64,000 bases of DNA from contig CAXXGW010000009.1 in NCBI GenBank assembly GCA_963666755.2, forward strand, positions 1,302,001-1,366,000, given 5' to 3'. The position numbers were made by a program, and so were the translations under genes. Positions within the stretch are counted from its first letter, which is position 1. Every line of letters starts with the position of its first letter. This DNA comes from CAXXOK01 sp963666755. Its GTDB lineage: Bacteria > Bacillota > Clostridia > Christensenellales > Aristaeellaceae. The notes under the pieces were generated by a model, which was not told the origin of the DNA, did no database searches, and saw only the letters and a list, made by a program, of their open reading frames with translations. Shown piece by piece: positions 31,894 through 40,121 of this stretch.

Positions 31894-32927
31894 GCGTGCG
31901 TTTTAAAAACGCCGGCAAACTATACTACTTTGACCCCGGCGAACTGTGGCCGGTGCCTGGAAATTTCGTGATTGTGGAAACCGCGCGCGGCATGGAGTAT
32001 GGGCAGGTGATCACCGGTGTGCGGGAAGTGAGCGACGATCTGGTCGCCCAACCGCTGAAAACCATCCTGCGCATCGCCAACGAGCGCGACGCGCGGCATG
32101 CGGAGGAAAATGAGCGCTTCGACAAAGAGGCGTATCAGGTATGCCTGCGTAAAATCGAGGAACACAAGCTGGATATGAAGCTTGTGGGTGTTGAGCAGAC
32201 ATTTGACAACACCAAAATCCTGTTCTACTTTACTGCCAACGGCCGGGTGGATTTCCGTTCCCTCGTCAAGGACCTGGCGTCGGTATTTCGCACACGTATT
32301 GAACTTCGGCAAATCGGCGTGCGTGACGAGGCGAAAATGCTCGGCGGCCTCGGCCCCTGCGGTCGCCCCATCTGCTGCGGCTCTTTCCTGGGGGATTTCC
32401 AGCCCGTGTCCATCAAAATGGCCAAGGAGCAGAACCTTTCGCTGAACCCCACCAAGATTTCCGGCGTATGCGGAAGGCTGATGTGCTGCCTTAAGTTTGA
32501 GGAAGACAATTACGAGCTGACCCGCAAGAACATGCCCCGCATCGGCAAGGAAGTCGAAACGCCCGACGGGTTCGGTGCCGTGGTCGATCTGAATGTATTG
32601 AAGGAAACCGTCACCGTGCGCGTTCGCAAAGGGGACAATTCGGAGCTGAAAACCTATCCCGTGCAGGATGTGCGCTGGTTCCGCCCGCCCGTTGCGCCCG
32701 CGCCCAAGGTTGTCGCAGAGCCGGAGCGCGCCCCGCGCCGCCAGCCGATGCGCGGCCGTGTGGAAACCCCGACCCCGGAAGAAGAAGTTCCCATGGCAGC
32801 CGAACCGGAAACGGACGATGCTTTTGAGCCGGAACCGCTAACCGAGGAACTGGAAGACACACCCGCCAACAGCTGGCAACAGGCGGTGGCCGAAGCGCTC
32901 CGCAATGCGGAGGATTCCCATCGCTGA
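31878..32927 (+). CDS. ricT: RicT/YaaT (PSP1-domain) Y-complex protein
   Basis: 349 aa cytoplasmic iron-sulfur protein. The PSP1 domain occupies about residues 60-150; GGLGPCGRPICCGSFLGDF and GVCGRLMCCLKFE carry the conserved cysteines for Fe-S clusters. In B. subtilis RicT joins RicA and RicF in a complex guiding RNase Y maturation of operon mRNAs and phosphorelay. The last 90 residues are a Pro/Glu-rich acidic tail peculiar to this protein. Translationally coupled to holB. Confidence 0.95.
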   Translation: MATIIGVRFKNAGKLYYFDPGELWPVPGNFVIVETARGMEYGQVITGVREVSDDLVAQPLKTILRIANERDARHAEENERFDKEAYQVCLRKIEEHKLDMKLVGVEQTFDNTKILFYFTANGRVDFRSLVKDLASVFRTRIELRQIGVRDEAKMLGGLGPCGRPICCGSFLGDFQPVSIKMAKEQNLSLNPTKISGVCGRLMCCLKFEEDNYELTRKNMPRIGKEVETPDGFGAVVDLNVLKETVTVRVRKGDNSELKTYPVQDVRWFRPPVAPAPKVVAEPERAPRRQPMRGRVETPTPEEEVPMAAEPETDDAFEPEPLTEELEDTPANSWQQAVAEALRNAEDSHR

Positions 32928-32930
32928 GTC

Positions 32931-32959
32931 TTGCAAAAGCAGGGTTGCCGTGCTATCAT
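32931..32959 (+). promoter_or_regulatory. Promoter of the ferredoxin gene
   Basis: TTGCAA (32931-32936), 17-bp spacer, TATCAT (32954-32959), about 58 bp before the TTG start. Confidence 0.65.
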
Positions 32960-33017
32960 GGGTACATGCGTTATCGCGTTAGCGAATAGCGCGCATTACG
33001 CGATGGAGGTGACAACA

Positions 33018-33188
33018 TTGGCTTACAAAATTTCCGACGAGTGCATCAGCTGTGGCGCTTGCGCGTCCGAATGCCCCGTGGATGCGATCAGCGAAGGCGA
33101 CGGCAAGTACGTGATCGATGCGGATAAGTGCATCGAGTGCGGCGCGTGCGCAGATGCGTGCCCGGTGGGTGCTCCCGCGCAGGAGTAA
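33018..33188 (+). CDS. 2[4Fe-4S] clostridial ferredoxin
   Basis: 56-aa electron carrier with two classical motifs, CISCGACASECPVDAI and CIECGACADACPVGAP, giving eight cysteines in C-x2-C-x2-C-x3-C-P pairs. The TTG at 33018 is preferred: GGAGGTGA lies six bases upstream, and MAYKISDECISCGAC is the standard opening. Serves ferredoxin-dependent enzymes such as IorAB. Monocistronic with its own promoter and terminator. Confidence 0.95.
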   Translation: MAYKISDECISCGACASECPVDAISEGDGKYVIDADKCIECGACADACPVGAPAQE

Positions 33189-33206
33189 CCCAATGTCAGA
33201 TGAATA

Positions 33207-33230
33207 ACGCCGAGGCTTGTGCCTCGGCGT
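33207..33230. terminator. Ferredoxin terminator, first copy of a repeated hairpin
   Basis: Perfect stem ACGCCGAGGC/GCCTCGGCGT (10 bp) with loop TTGT, then TTTC. A near-identical hairpin recurs at 33396-33419, flanking the palindromic element. Confidence 0.75.
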
Positions 33231-33232
33231 TT

Positions 33233-33358
33233 CAGCTTGCTGAAAAAGGCCCATCTGCTTTGTCGCCTGCACCGGATAAGGGCGGTCACGTACGTCCGTG
33301 TACGCTCCCGCCCTTATCCGGTTTGGCTTCGCGCATCTGAACCTTTTTGAGCAGGCTG
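33233..33358. repeat. MITE-like palindromic element, 126 bp
   Basis: Ends are inverted repeats CAGCTTGCTGAAAAAGG (33233-33249) and its near complement CCTTTTTGAGCAGGCTG (33342-33358), 15 of 17 matching. Inside is a second perfect 15-bp inverted repeat, ACCGGATAAGGGCGG (33271-33285) with 33308-33322. No open reading frame of note. The nested symmetry suggests a non-autonomous mobile or intergenic repeat; only one copy is seen in this window. Confidence 0.55.
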
Positions 33359-33395
33359 TATCCAATCGTCTTTATAGGTTTGTCAACAGCCTGAA

Positions 33396-33419
33396 ACGCC
33401 GAGGCATGTGCCTCGGCGT
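33396..33419. terminator. Second copy of the repeated hairpin
   Basis: ACGCCGAGGC/GCCTCGGCGT with loop ATGT instead of TTGT, then TTTCC. It can terminate the minus-strand phosphoesterase or plus-strand read-through. The duplicate on both sides of 33233-33358 suggests insertion into, or duplication of, a terminator. Confidence 0.6.
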
Positions 33420-33468
33420 TTCCTTGTTGTATAAAGATTTGAGCGTCTTCCGCCAATGGGTTTCGCCA

Positions 33469-34185
33469 TCAGCCTTCCAGAGCGCACGGGCCGTCGTCCC
33501 AAATGCGAACGGGGTCAAACCCGATCGCGTCGCAGGAAACCAGCCGATAATCGATCCCTCGATGGCTTCCGTTAAAACCGTTCTGGATACCCATACCGTG
33601 CAGGTGTCCGTAAACGCAGAGCTGCACCGGATACCGTTCCAGCAGCGCGGTAAAGGCGGTTTCCCGATAATCCTTGAGCAGCGGCGGAAAGTGGAGCATG
33701 GCCAGCATTGGAAGCCCGCTTTGGGCAGCGCTTTGCAACGCCATTTCCAGGCGCAGTAACTCTCGCTTGTAGATTTTTTCGTCCTGCGCGTCCAAGGGAT
33801 TTAACTCCGTAGGGAAGTTCCACCCGCGCGTGCCGCACAGCGCTATGCCATCGATCGCTACGGCGTCATTTTGTAGCGCCAGCATACCCGCCGGTAAAAA
33901 CTCGCGCAGTTTGGTAATGGAACTCCACCAGTAATCATGGTTGCCCCGTAGAAGCACTTTCTTTCCGGGCAGCGCGGCGATATCCAATAAATCCCGCTTC
34001 GCTTCGTCAAACTGCATCGCCCAACTGATATCCCCCGGGATCAGCACGGTGTCCGTCGGCCGGATTTTCCGCCGCCAGTTTTCGCGAATCCCTTCAAAAT
34101 GGTTATCCCATTGGGCGCCGAACACGTTCATCGGCTTTTCGCCGCTGCCGGACAAATGCAGATCGCCGATTGCGTAAATTGCCAT
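33469..34185 (-). CDS. Metallophosphoesterase
   Basis: 238 aa calcineurin-like phosphoesterase. YAIGDLHLS (2-10), LIPGDISWAM, LLRGNHDYWW and a late YGHLHG supply the five metal-binding blocks D-x-H, GD, GNHD, H and GH-x-H. Relatives in Firmicutes are annotated as serine/threonine-phosphatase-like, with unknown substrates. ATG 34183-34185 has GAGG six bases before it. Confidence 0.9.
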   Translation of the reverse strand: MAIYAIGDLHLSGSGEKPMNVFGAQWDNHFEGIRENWRRKIRPTDTVLIPGDISWAMQFDEAKRDLLDIAALPGKKVLLRGNHDYWWSSITKLREFLPAGMLALQNDAVAIDGIALCGTRGWNFPTELNPLDAQDEKIYKRELLRLEMALQSAAQSGLPMLAMLHFPPLLKDYRETAFTALLERYPVQLCVYGHLHGMGIQNGFNGSHRGIDYRLVSCDAIGFDPVRIWDDGPCALEG

Positions 34186-34250
34186 GCCGAACCTCGCTTC
34201 CATCCGGTCATCGTTAGGGGTTGTGCACGGCGTGCACAGCCCGGACGCGA

Positions 34251-34658
34251 TCAGTCTGGATCGACATCCTCCTCTTCGTCGTCCTTCTGCTCGTCCTCAA
34301 TCACGCTTTCCAAGGAAAGCTCGTTCTCGATTTCGCCGTATTCATGTTCGGGGATATCCTCATGCACCTGTGGAATAATCTCGTCCATGGTGCTCACGGA
34401 ATTGAGTCCCAGGGAGGATTCATCCACCGGATCGTGTTCTTCCGTGCCATCGTCGTCGGCTGTGCCCTGCTGCATCTCCTTCAGGCAGCTCAGGCACACG
34501 TCCTTACCCGGCAACGCAGGCGCGGCGTTGCAGATGGAGCAAAGTTCCATCTCCTCCTGCGCCTGCTCGCCTTTCAGCTCACGGTAGCAAACCTTGCAGT
34601 ATTTTTCGCCCTCCTGGATATAGTTCAGTTCACAGCGCGGGCATTTGACCAACTTCAT
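34251..34658 (-). CDS. Zinc-ribbon protein with acidic tail
   Basis: 135 aa. Two zinc knuckles near the N-terminus (CPRCELNYIQEGEKYCKVCY and CSICNAAPALPGKDVCLSC), then a strongly acidic tail of about 70 residues ending DDEEEDVDPD. The family is unnamed; similar proteins occur in Clostridia. ATG 34656-34658 has AGGAAGGGAG upstream. A promoter 300 bp upstream and a hairpin in between suggest either a long leader or a separate small RNA. Confidence 0.7.
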   Translation of the reverse strand: MKLVKCPRCELNYIQEGEKYCKVCYRELKGEQAQEEMELCSICNAAPALPGKDVCLSCLKEMQQGTADDDGTEEHDPVDESSLGLNSVSTMDEIIPQVHEDIPEHEYGEIENELSLESVIEDEQKDDEEEDVDPD

Positions 34659-34755
34659 GAGACAGAACTCCCTTCCTGGTATTGCGTCCCATCCAGAGTT
34701 GCGGCCCCGCGTACAGGGTGGACGGGTTACAAGCTGATTGGAAAACGCGTGAATG

Positions 34756-34962
34756 AAAAGCGCGCATACTTGTACAGCGAAATGCGCTTTTAACCGCCCC
34801 ACGCGAACTGCATCGCCCCGGGGCAGGCTCCGGCGAACCGCCGGTCGGAGAGGTCTTAAACACGGGCGCGGCACGCAACCTGTAAAAGCGAACGGCTCCG
34901 CTTCCACAGAATCGCACGAGCGCTCGGAAACGCTGTTGTAACGACGTTGTCACCCTCCACAG
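34756..34962 (-). ncRNA. Candidate structured RNA upstream of the zinc-ribbon gene
   Basis: On the minus strand a near-consensus promoter TTGCGT-17-TATAAT (34992-34997, 34969-34974) points to a start near 34962. About 200 nt follow with several strong hairpins (CGTTTCC/GGAAGCG; CCGGCG/CGCCGG near 34835), ending in AAAAGC-GCAT/ATGC-GCTTTT (34756-34791), a hairpin with a T-rich 3' strand. The size and fold density suggest a 6S-like or other small RNA, or a long leader; I cannot assign a family. Confidence 0.4.
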
Positions 34963-34968
34963 GCGTTG

Positions 34969-34997
34969 ATTATACTACGGTTACCGTATGCACGCAA
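34969..34997 (-). promoter_or_regulatory. Promoter of the candidate RNA / zinc-ribbon gene
   Basis: TTGCGT (34992-34997), 17-bp spacer, TATAAT (34969-34974) on the minus strand. The stretch 34998-35238 has no other recognisable element apart from the ribosome site of the glycosidase gene. Confidence 0.7.
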
Positions 34998-35238
34998 GAG
35001 GATTTTGCAATTCCGGGAAAATTGCCAACGATCAGCGGAAATGGCGTGTTTATAGGGGTTTCCGACCAAATCGGCTGCGGTTTGGTTTCCGGGTCGCCCG
35101 CAATTTACAGGAACATTCGCCTCTCCGGCAGAGGAAAACCGTGCCTCTGTCCCGAATGTATTGTTGAAAAACAGCCGGTGCGCTTACAAGATTCATATAA
35201 CATCATAGCGCACCGCATATTTAGGGGAGGAATCATGT

Positions 35239-36771
35239 ATGGATCGTCGCATCGCACTGGGGCAGCATCTAGCAACGGGTTTTGCCGGTCCGGAGATGAC
35301 GGAGGAACTGATCCAGAATATTTGCACCCATAAAATCGGCAACATCATTTTATTTGAATACAATATAACGGATAAAGAGCAGCTCAAGCGTCTCTGTGAC
35401 GACCTGACCGCGCTGATCCTGCGGGAAACCGGCTATCCCCCGCTGATCTCGCTGGATCAGGAAGGTGGGGTTGTATCCCGCCTGCAGGAAGATGCAACCA
35501 TCTTCCCAAGCGCCATGGCGATTGCTGCAAGCGGTAATCCGGAGGCGGCGCGTACGGCGGGCCGCATTACGGCGGAGGAGTTACGCGCCATGGGCGTGAA
35601 CTTCGACCTTGCGCCCGTAATGGATGTCAACAGCAACCCTCTGAACCCCGTAATCGGCGTGCGCAGCTATGGGGACGAGCCCGACCGCGTAACACAGTTT
35701 GCCCTTGCCATGGCACAGGGGCTGACCGAGGGCGGCGTGCTGTGCTCTGCCAAGCATTTTCCGGGTCACGGGGATACGGCGGTCGATTCGCATATCGGCC
35801 TGCCCCGGGTAGACAAAACACTGGATGCGTTGCTCGCCTGCGAGCTGAAGCCCTTTCAGGCTGCGATTGATGCCGGGGTGCCGGCAATCATGACCTCGCA
35901 CATCCTGTTCCCTGCTTTGGAGCCGGAACTAATCCCGGCGACCATGTCCCGCAAAATCATGACGGACTTGCTGAAAACCCGAATGGGGTTCCGTGGGTTG
36001 GTTGTATCCGATTGCATGATGATGGGCGCCATCGAGCAATTCTACGGCACGGTGGCGGGCAGTGTCGCGGCAGTTGCTGCCGGGGTAGACCTTGTGTATA
36101 TTTCGCATAGCGCCGCCCTTGCCGCGCAAGCGATCGACGCACTGGGAAGCGCTTTGGAAGCCGGAAAACTGGATGCGGCGGAATTTGACGCAAGCACCGC
36201 GCGTTTGTTGGCTGCCAAAGCAAAACTGACCGGCCCTGTGCCGACGCTTGACACGGTTGGCAGTCCGGCGCATCGGGCACTCAGCGCACAGATGACCGAA
36301 ACGGCCATCACGCTTGTGCAGGATGCCCCGTTTGTCTTGGGTGCTTCACCTCTGTTTGTGGGGCCGCACCGTTTCCGCCCCACGCTGGTATCCGGCCCGG
36401 AGGACCTGACGCTGAGCTTCGCCGATGCGATGCGCTCTCTGTTGGGTGGACAGGCGATCCTGAGCACGCCCAATCCTACAGAAGAAGAAATTGCCGCGAT
36501 CCTGGCGCAGGCAAAAGCTTGCACTTCGATGGTGATCGGCACCTATCAGGCACGGCAGCGTCCGGGGCAGCTTGCGTTGGTACGGGCAGCCGCAGCACTG
36601 GGTGTGCCGGTTTGCGTGGTAGCGCTGCGTGATCCGTATGATCTGGCGGTGCTTCCCGGGCAGGTGCGCGCGATAGCCGCTTATGATTACGACGCGCGGA
36701 CGCTTTCCGTGCTCGGCGAAGTGCTGGCCGGCCGCATCCAGCCCGGCGGCCGCCTCCCTGTGCGCCTGTAA
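35239..36771 (+). CDS. Glycoside hydrolase family 3, NagZ-like
   Basis: Predicted cytoplasmic beta-N-acetylglucosaminidase, 510 aa. KHFPGHGDTAVDSHIGLP is the NagZ catalytic-loop signature (His acid in the D-x-H context), and LVVSDCMMMGAIEQF holds the nucleophile Asp. The N-terminal barrel (to about residue 330) is NagZ-like and the further 180 residues form a second alpha/beta domain, as in Firmicute muropeptide-recycling enzymes such as NagZ/YbbD. YbbD is secreted; here no signal peptide is present. ATG 35239 is eight bases after GGGGAGG. Confidence 0.9.
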   Translation: MDRRIALGQHLATGFAGPEMTEELIQNICTHKIGNIILFEYNITDKEQLKRLCDDLTALILRETGYPPLISLDQEGGVVSRLQEDATIFPSAMAIAASGNPEAARTAGRITAEELRAMGVNFDLAPVMDVNSNPLNPVIGVRSYGDEPDRVTQFALAMAQGLTEGGVLCSAKHFPGHGDTAVDSHIGLPRVDKTLDALLACELKPFQAAIDAGVPAIMTSHILFPALEPELIPATMSRKIMTDLLKTRMGFRGLVVSDCMMMGAIEQFYGTVAGSVAAVAAGVDLVYISHSAALAAQAIDALGSALEAGKLDAAEFDASTARLLAAKAKLTGPVPTLDTVGSPAHRALSAQMTETAITLVQDAPFVLGASPLFVGPHRFRPTLVSGPEDLTLSFADAMRSLLGGQAILSTPNPTEEEIAAILAQAKACTSMVIGTYQARQRPGQLALVRAAAALGVPVCVVALRDPYDLAVLPGQVRAIAAYDYDARTLSVLGEVLAGRIQPGGRLPVRL

Positions 36772-36821
36772 CGCAAGCCTATACAATGTAACTTTATCCG
36801 CGTATTTGAGGAGGGTTTCCC

Positions 36822-37313
36822 GTGCCCGACATGCTGGTCAATTTGCTGCATCTGCCCGCAGATGACACGGAGGCCGCCCTTCGTGCCGAAGGCATCCAAA
36901 TCCGCCGCGCCATGGCGCCGGATAAGCAGCAAATCGTACAATGGGTGCAAGCGCATGATAACGCCTTTGCCGCCGGAGAATGCGATGTCTGTTTCAGCCG
37001 CATCCCCGTGAGCGCTTTCATAGCCACGCACGGTGCAACGCCGGTCGGGTATGCCTGCTATCACGCGACTGCGCCGGACTTCTTCGGCCCCACGGCGGTG
37101 GATGCAGCTTACCGGGGCAAGGGGATTGGCAAAGCGCTCCTCCTGCGTTGCCTGCAAGCTATGCGGCAGGAAGGGTACGCCTATGCCATCATTGGCGGCG
37201 TCGGCCCGGCGGCTTTCTATACCAAGGCGGTGGGCGCAACGCTCATTCCGGACAGCGATCCCGGTGTGTATGCCAATTTTCTGGGCGGGATGGAACCGAA
37301 CGCCGATCTGTGA
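36822..37313 (+). CDS. GNAT family N-acetyltransferase
   Basis: 163 aa, starting at GTG 36822 with GAGGAGGG upstream. Motif A is AVDAAYRGKGIGKALLLRCLQAM (Q/R-x-x-G-x-G/A as RGKGIG), followed by AIIGGVGPAAFYTKAVGATLIP, the usual motif B. The N-terminal 50 residues are less conserved. Follows the glycosidase by 50 bp and is probably cotranscribed; substrate unknown. Confidence 0.88.
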   Translation: MPDMLVNLLHLPADDTEAALRAEGIQIRRAMAPDKQQIVQWVQAHDNAFAAGECDVCFSRIPVSAFIATHGATPVGYACYHATAPDFFGPTAVDAAYRGKGIGKALLLRCLQAMRQEGYAYAIIGGVGPAAFYTKAVGATLIPDSDPGVYANFLGGMEPNADL

Positions 37314-37335
37314 GTTTTCCCAAGTGGATTTGTTA

Positions 37336-37376
37336 AGCCCCTGCTCCATCACGGCTTTGATGGAGCAGGGGCTTTG
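37336..37376 (+). terminator. Terminator after the glycosidase-GNAT pair
   Basis: Perfect 15-bp stem (37336-37350 with 37359-37373) followed by TTTGATC. The stretch 37377-37549 contains no gene. Confidence 0.85.
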
Positions 37377-37549
37377 ATCATTTTACTTAGAGGATGCTTT
37401 TATAAGAACGATGGATTGAATCTGCCCCATCGACGTATCAGACCAGTCTGATCGTATTTCCCTGCTAAAACCGAAAAGCGCCCTTGCATCCGTTCCGTGA
37501 GGGATCAAGTTCAAAGAATTCCAGAAGCGGCGCGAATATCTCGTATGAA

Positions 37550-39118
37550 TCAGCGGCCCGCTTGCAACGCATATTCCGGGTTGGGGTAGAAAACACCGCT
37601 CCAATCCACGTCTCCGGGTGGGCTGGGAAGGTTTAACCCGCTTTGGAACAGGCACAGCATCTTTGCGCGGTCGCTGCACAGCAACGTGTTCGCAATCGCA
37701 TAGGCCAGCTGCCTTGCCTGTTGCCCAGAAAGGCCTGTTAACGCCTGACTGAATTTGGTGGAAACATTGAGCAACAGCGTCTGTTCACTCAGGGCGAGGC
37801 CCAGAATATCGGCATCGCCCAAGGTGTTGGTTGGCAGTACGGAACCCAGCTGCTGCACGCTGTCCGCTTCGCCCGGCCCCGCAAACAATTCCAACAGCAG
37901 CGCGCGCGGGTTGGTGCGTTTGTAATAGGCGATGGGCCGCCGCGTAGCCACCAGACCGTCTCCATTGGGGTTGGCAAAATACAGGGTGGCGTTATCCAGC
38001 AGGAACGGGGCGAAGTCTGCACGGCGTATTAACCCATCGGTAAACAGCACCCCGTCGGTTGCGCCCATCATGACATGGTCGATCCGTTCCTCCCCCACAA
38101 CCACCGTAAGCCCTGCGATGTTGGGGATGAACGTCGTAAGCGTATCGCAAATCGACGCCAGAAAATTTACGCGCGGTACGCCCACGTTTTGCAGCATATC
38201 CCACAGCGCGCTGTCAAACTTGAGCAGGATGCGCTTTCCCCCGCCGCTTTCCGGCTCGTCTATCACAGGCGCTTGGGTGGTCAGCCCCTCCAGCAGAGGG
38301 ATGGGCGGGCTGTCCAGCGTTGTAACCGGCCCTGTGCTTAACGTTTGCAGAATCTGTGCGATCATCTGTTCCGGCGTTTGCCCGCTGAAGGAGATGTTGC
38401 GGGCCTCCGACATCACGCCATAGCGTGACCGCAGCGGAAAATATAAGGCGACCGTGGCGTTTAAACGCTTGTCCTGCGCCGCTTCGCCAGGCTGCACACG
38501 CTGTGTTAGCGCCTGTTCGTAGGTGCCGCTCACGATATTGGTCACATTCCGCGTAAGCGCGCCCATCGGCAGTGTGGATGCCAGATCCAACCCGATTTGC
38601 TTATCCATGACCAGCAGATTCACATAGCGGATGTTCTTCTGTGTACAAAGCGTGTTGGCAATGGCCTGTGCGCAAAGGTAGAGCGCGTCCCGATCCAGCT
38701 GCAGCGCAGAGGCGGCCAGGTTTACGGTGGCAACGTCTCCGCTTACCTCCACAGGGTTGGCGCCGTAAAGCGCCAGTTTCACATCCCCGCCCAAGGGCTG
38801 GGTCATCGCGTCTCCCGGAGACTGTAACAGCGAGCGGACGAGGCTTTCTGCATCTAGCCTGGCAAGCGAATAGCCGACCTCCTGTGTGACCGCCACCAGC
38901 CGTTCGCCGTCCACCGTGGGCAGAAAGAGCGTCGAAGTCTGGGTATAGGCAAGCGCTGCGTCGCCGATCGGCGCAATATAGGGCTGCGATGCGGGCGGCA
39001 ATGTAACCGTCGGCTCTGTGCGAACCGGGATGCCACCCCCCTGACAGGCAGACAGCGTCAAGGCGCAAAGGACGCAGAGCGCCAATTTGCATGTATGGCG
39101 GGTGAGGTGCTTGCGCAT
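37550..39118 (-). CDS. GerMN-domain lipoprotein, larger
   Basis: Predicted outer-leaflet lipoprotein, 522 aa. Signal peptide ends in the lipobox LSAC (Cys about residue 25). Two GerMN modules can be traced, around 65-240 and 350-500 (for example DALYLCAQAIANTLCTQKNIRYVNLLVMD and ARQLAYAIANTLLCSDRAKMLCLFQSG), the arrangement of LpqB-like proteins. GerMN domains bind cell-wall or sporulation partners. ATG 39118 has AAAGGAG upstream. It is the fourth gene behind the response regulator and kinase, likely modulating the sensor. Confidence 0.8.
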   Translation of the reverse strand: MRKHLTRHTCKLALCVLCALTLSACQGGGIPVRTEPTVTLPPASQPYIAPIGDAALAYTQTSTLFLPTVDGERLVAVTQEVGYSLARLDAESLVRSLLQSPGDAMTQPLGGDVKLALYGANPVEVSGDVATVNLAASALQLDRDALYLCAQAIANTLCTQKNIRYVNLLVMDKQIGLDLASTLPMGALTRNVTNIVSGTYEQALTQRVQPGEAAQDKRLNATVALYFPLRSRYGVMSEARNISFSGQTPEQMIAQILQTLSTGPVTTLDSPPIPLLEGLTTQAPVIDEPESGGGKRILLKFDSALWDMLQNVGVPRVNFLASICDTLTTFIPNIAGLTVVVGEERIDHVMMGATDGVLFTDGLIRRADFAPFLLDNATLYFANPNGDGLVATRRPIAYYKRTNPRALLLELFAGPGEADSVQQLGSVLPTNTLGDADILGLALSEQTLLLNVSTKFSQALTGLSGQQARQLAYAIANTLLCSDRAKMLCLFQSGLNLPSPPGDVDWSGVFYPNPEYALQAGR

Positions 39119-39140
39119 CGGCAGCTCTCCTTTCCAACAA

Positions 39141-40109
39141 TCAGAGGGCGAACAGCGCAGCCAGCCGGGCATACGCCAGTTTCCAAACGCCGTTTTCCCG
39201 GGTCAGTTGCAGGGGGTAGGCTGCGGACAGCGTCGTATGCCCCTCGCGTTGTGTGCGGAGCGTTACGCTGAGGGTTGCCGTTTGCCCGTCGCCGCTCACG
39301 CTGCCCCCGCTCACGGCAAATTCCGTTAACACCGGCGCGGCGGCCAGCGCTTCGGCAAACGCAGCCTGCGTCGGTTTGTCCTGTTCCAGCAGGTAGTGGG
39401 TGCAACGCTCCACGTTCTGTTGCTGCCATGCCTGCAATAAAACCTCACCCGTGCGCTGCGGCGTTAAGAGCCATGCTTCGTCCCTGCGTACGGGGTCGCT
39501 GGGACCGGTGCGGCCGTCCAGAAAATAGCTGTTGTCCAATCGGAGGTTGGTCTGTAATTCTCCCTGCTTGTGTACCAGAATCTGTACCCCTGCGTACGGC
39601 ACCGTTTCCGTGACGGAAGCCACGATGCTTTGCACAATCAGTGCGCGCAGCACGGGCGCGTCTGTGCGCCATTGCGCACTGTCTGCCCATATTTCCGGTA
39701 CGTCGTCCTTCAAAAATCCTTCGTCAAAGGTCAGGAAAAGCAGGGTATCGCGGGAGGCGACGCTTTCCAGCCGTGTATCCGCCGGGATCAGCCCCCGCAA
39801 ATCGCTGTGACCCGCACTCGGGCCTTCAATCAGGGCCTGCACAATAGCCGCCTCTATGCTTTCATCTTTACGGACAGTCAGGGTTCGCGTTTCGGCAGCC
39901 AGCATCGGCTCGTCTAAATAACGGAAATAAAGCTGCGCCGTCACGGTTTCGGCATTGGCATCCGCAGCCGTAGCCGCGAAGGGTTGCGTATCCAACCCCG
40001 GCACCGCGGTAGTCTGGTTGCGCGCAAGCGGATTTGCGGTTTGCGGCGCACAGCCTGCCAGCAATAGCAGCGCGGCGACCGCTGAAAGCCATAACCGAAG
40101 ACGTTTCAA
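39141..40109 (-). CDS. GerMN-domain lipoprotein, smaller
   Basis: 322 aa. Basic N-terminus, hydrophobic stretch and lipobox LAGC (Cys near residue 20), then one GerMN domain at about 60-190 (AAIVQALIEGPSAG and LLFLTFDEGFL, VLRALIVQSIVASVTETV) and a C-terminal extra domain. TTG 40107-40109 is preferred over GTG 40115 because AAGGAGG lies seven bases before it. Between the histidine kinase (13 bp) and the larger GerMN gene (22 bp), so all are one transcript. Confidence 0.8.
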   Translation of the reverse strand: MKRLRLWLSAVAALLLLAGCAPQTANPLARNQTTAVPGLDTQPFAATAADANAETVTAQLYFRYLDEPMLAAETRTLTVRKDESIEAAIVQALIEGPSAGHSDLRGLIPADTRLESVASRDTLLFLTFDEGFLKDDVPEIWADSAQWRTDAPVLRALIVQSIVASVTETVPYAGVQILVHKQGELQTNLRLDNSYFLDGRTGPSDPVRRDEAWLLTPQRTGEVLLQAWQQQNVERCTHYLLEQDKPTQAAFAEALAAAPVLTEFAVSGGSVSGDGQTATLSVTLRTQREGHTTLSAAYPLQLTRENGVWKLAYARLAALFAL

Positions 40110-40121
40110 CCGCACCCCTCC

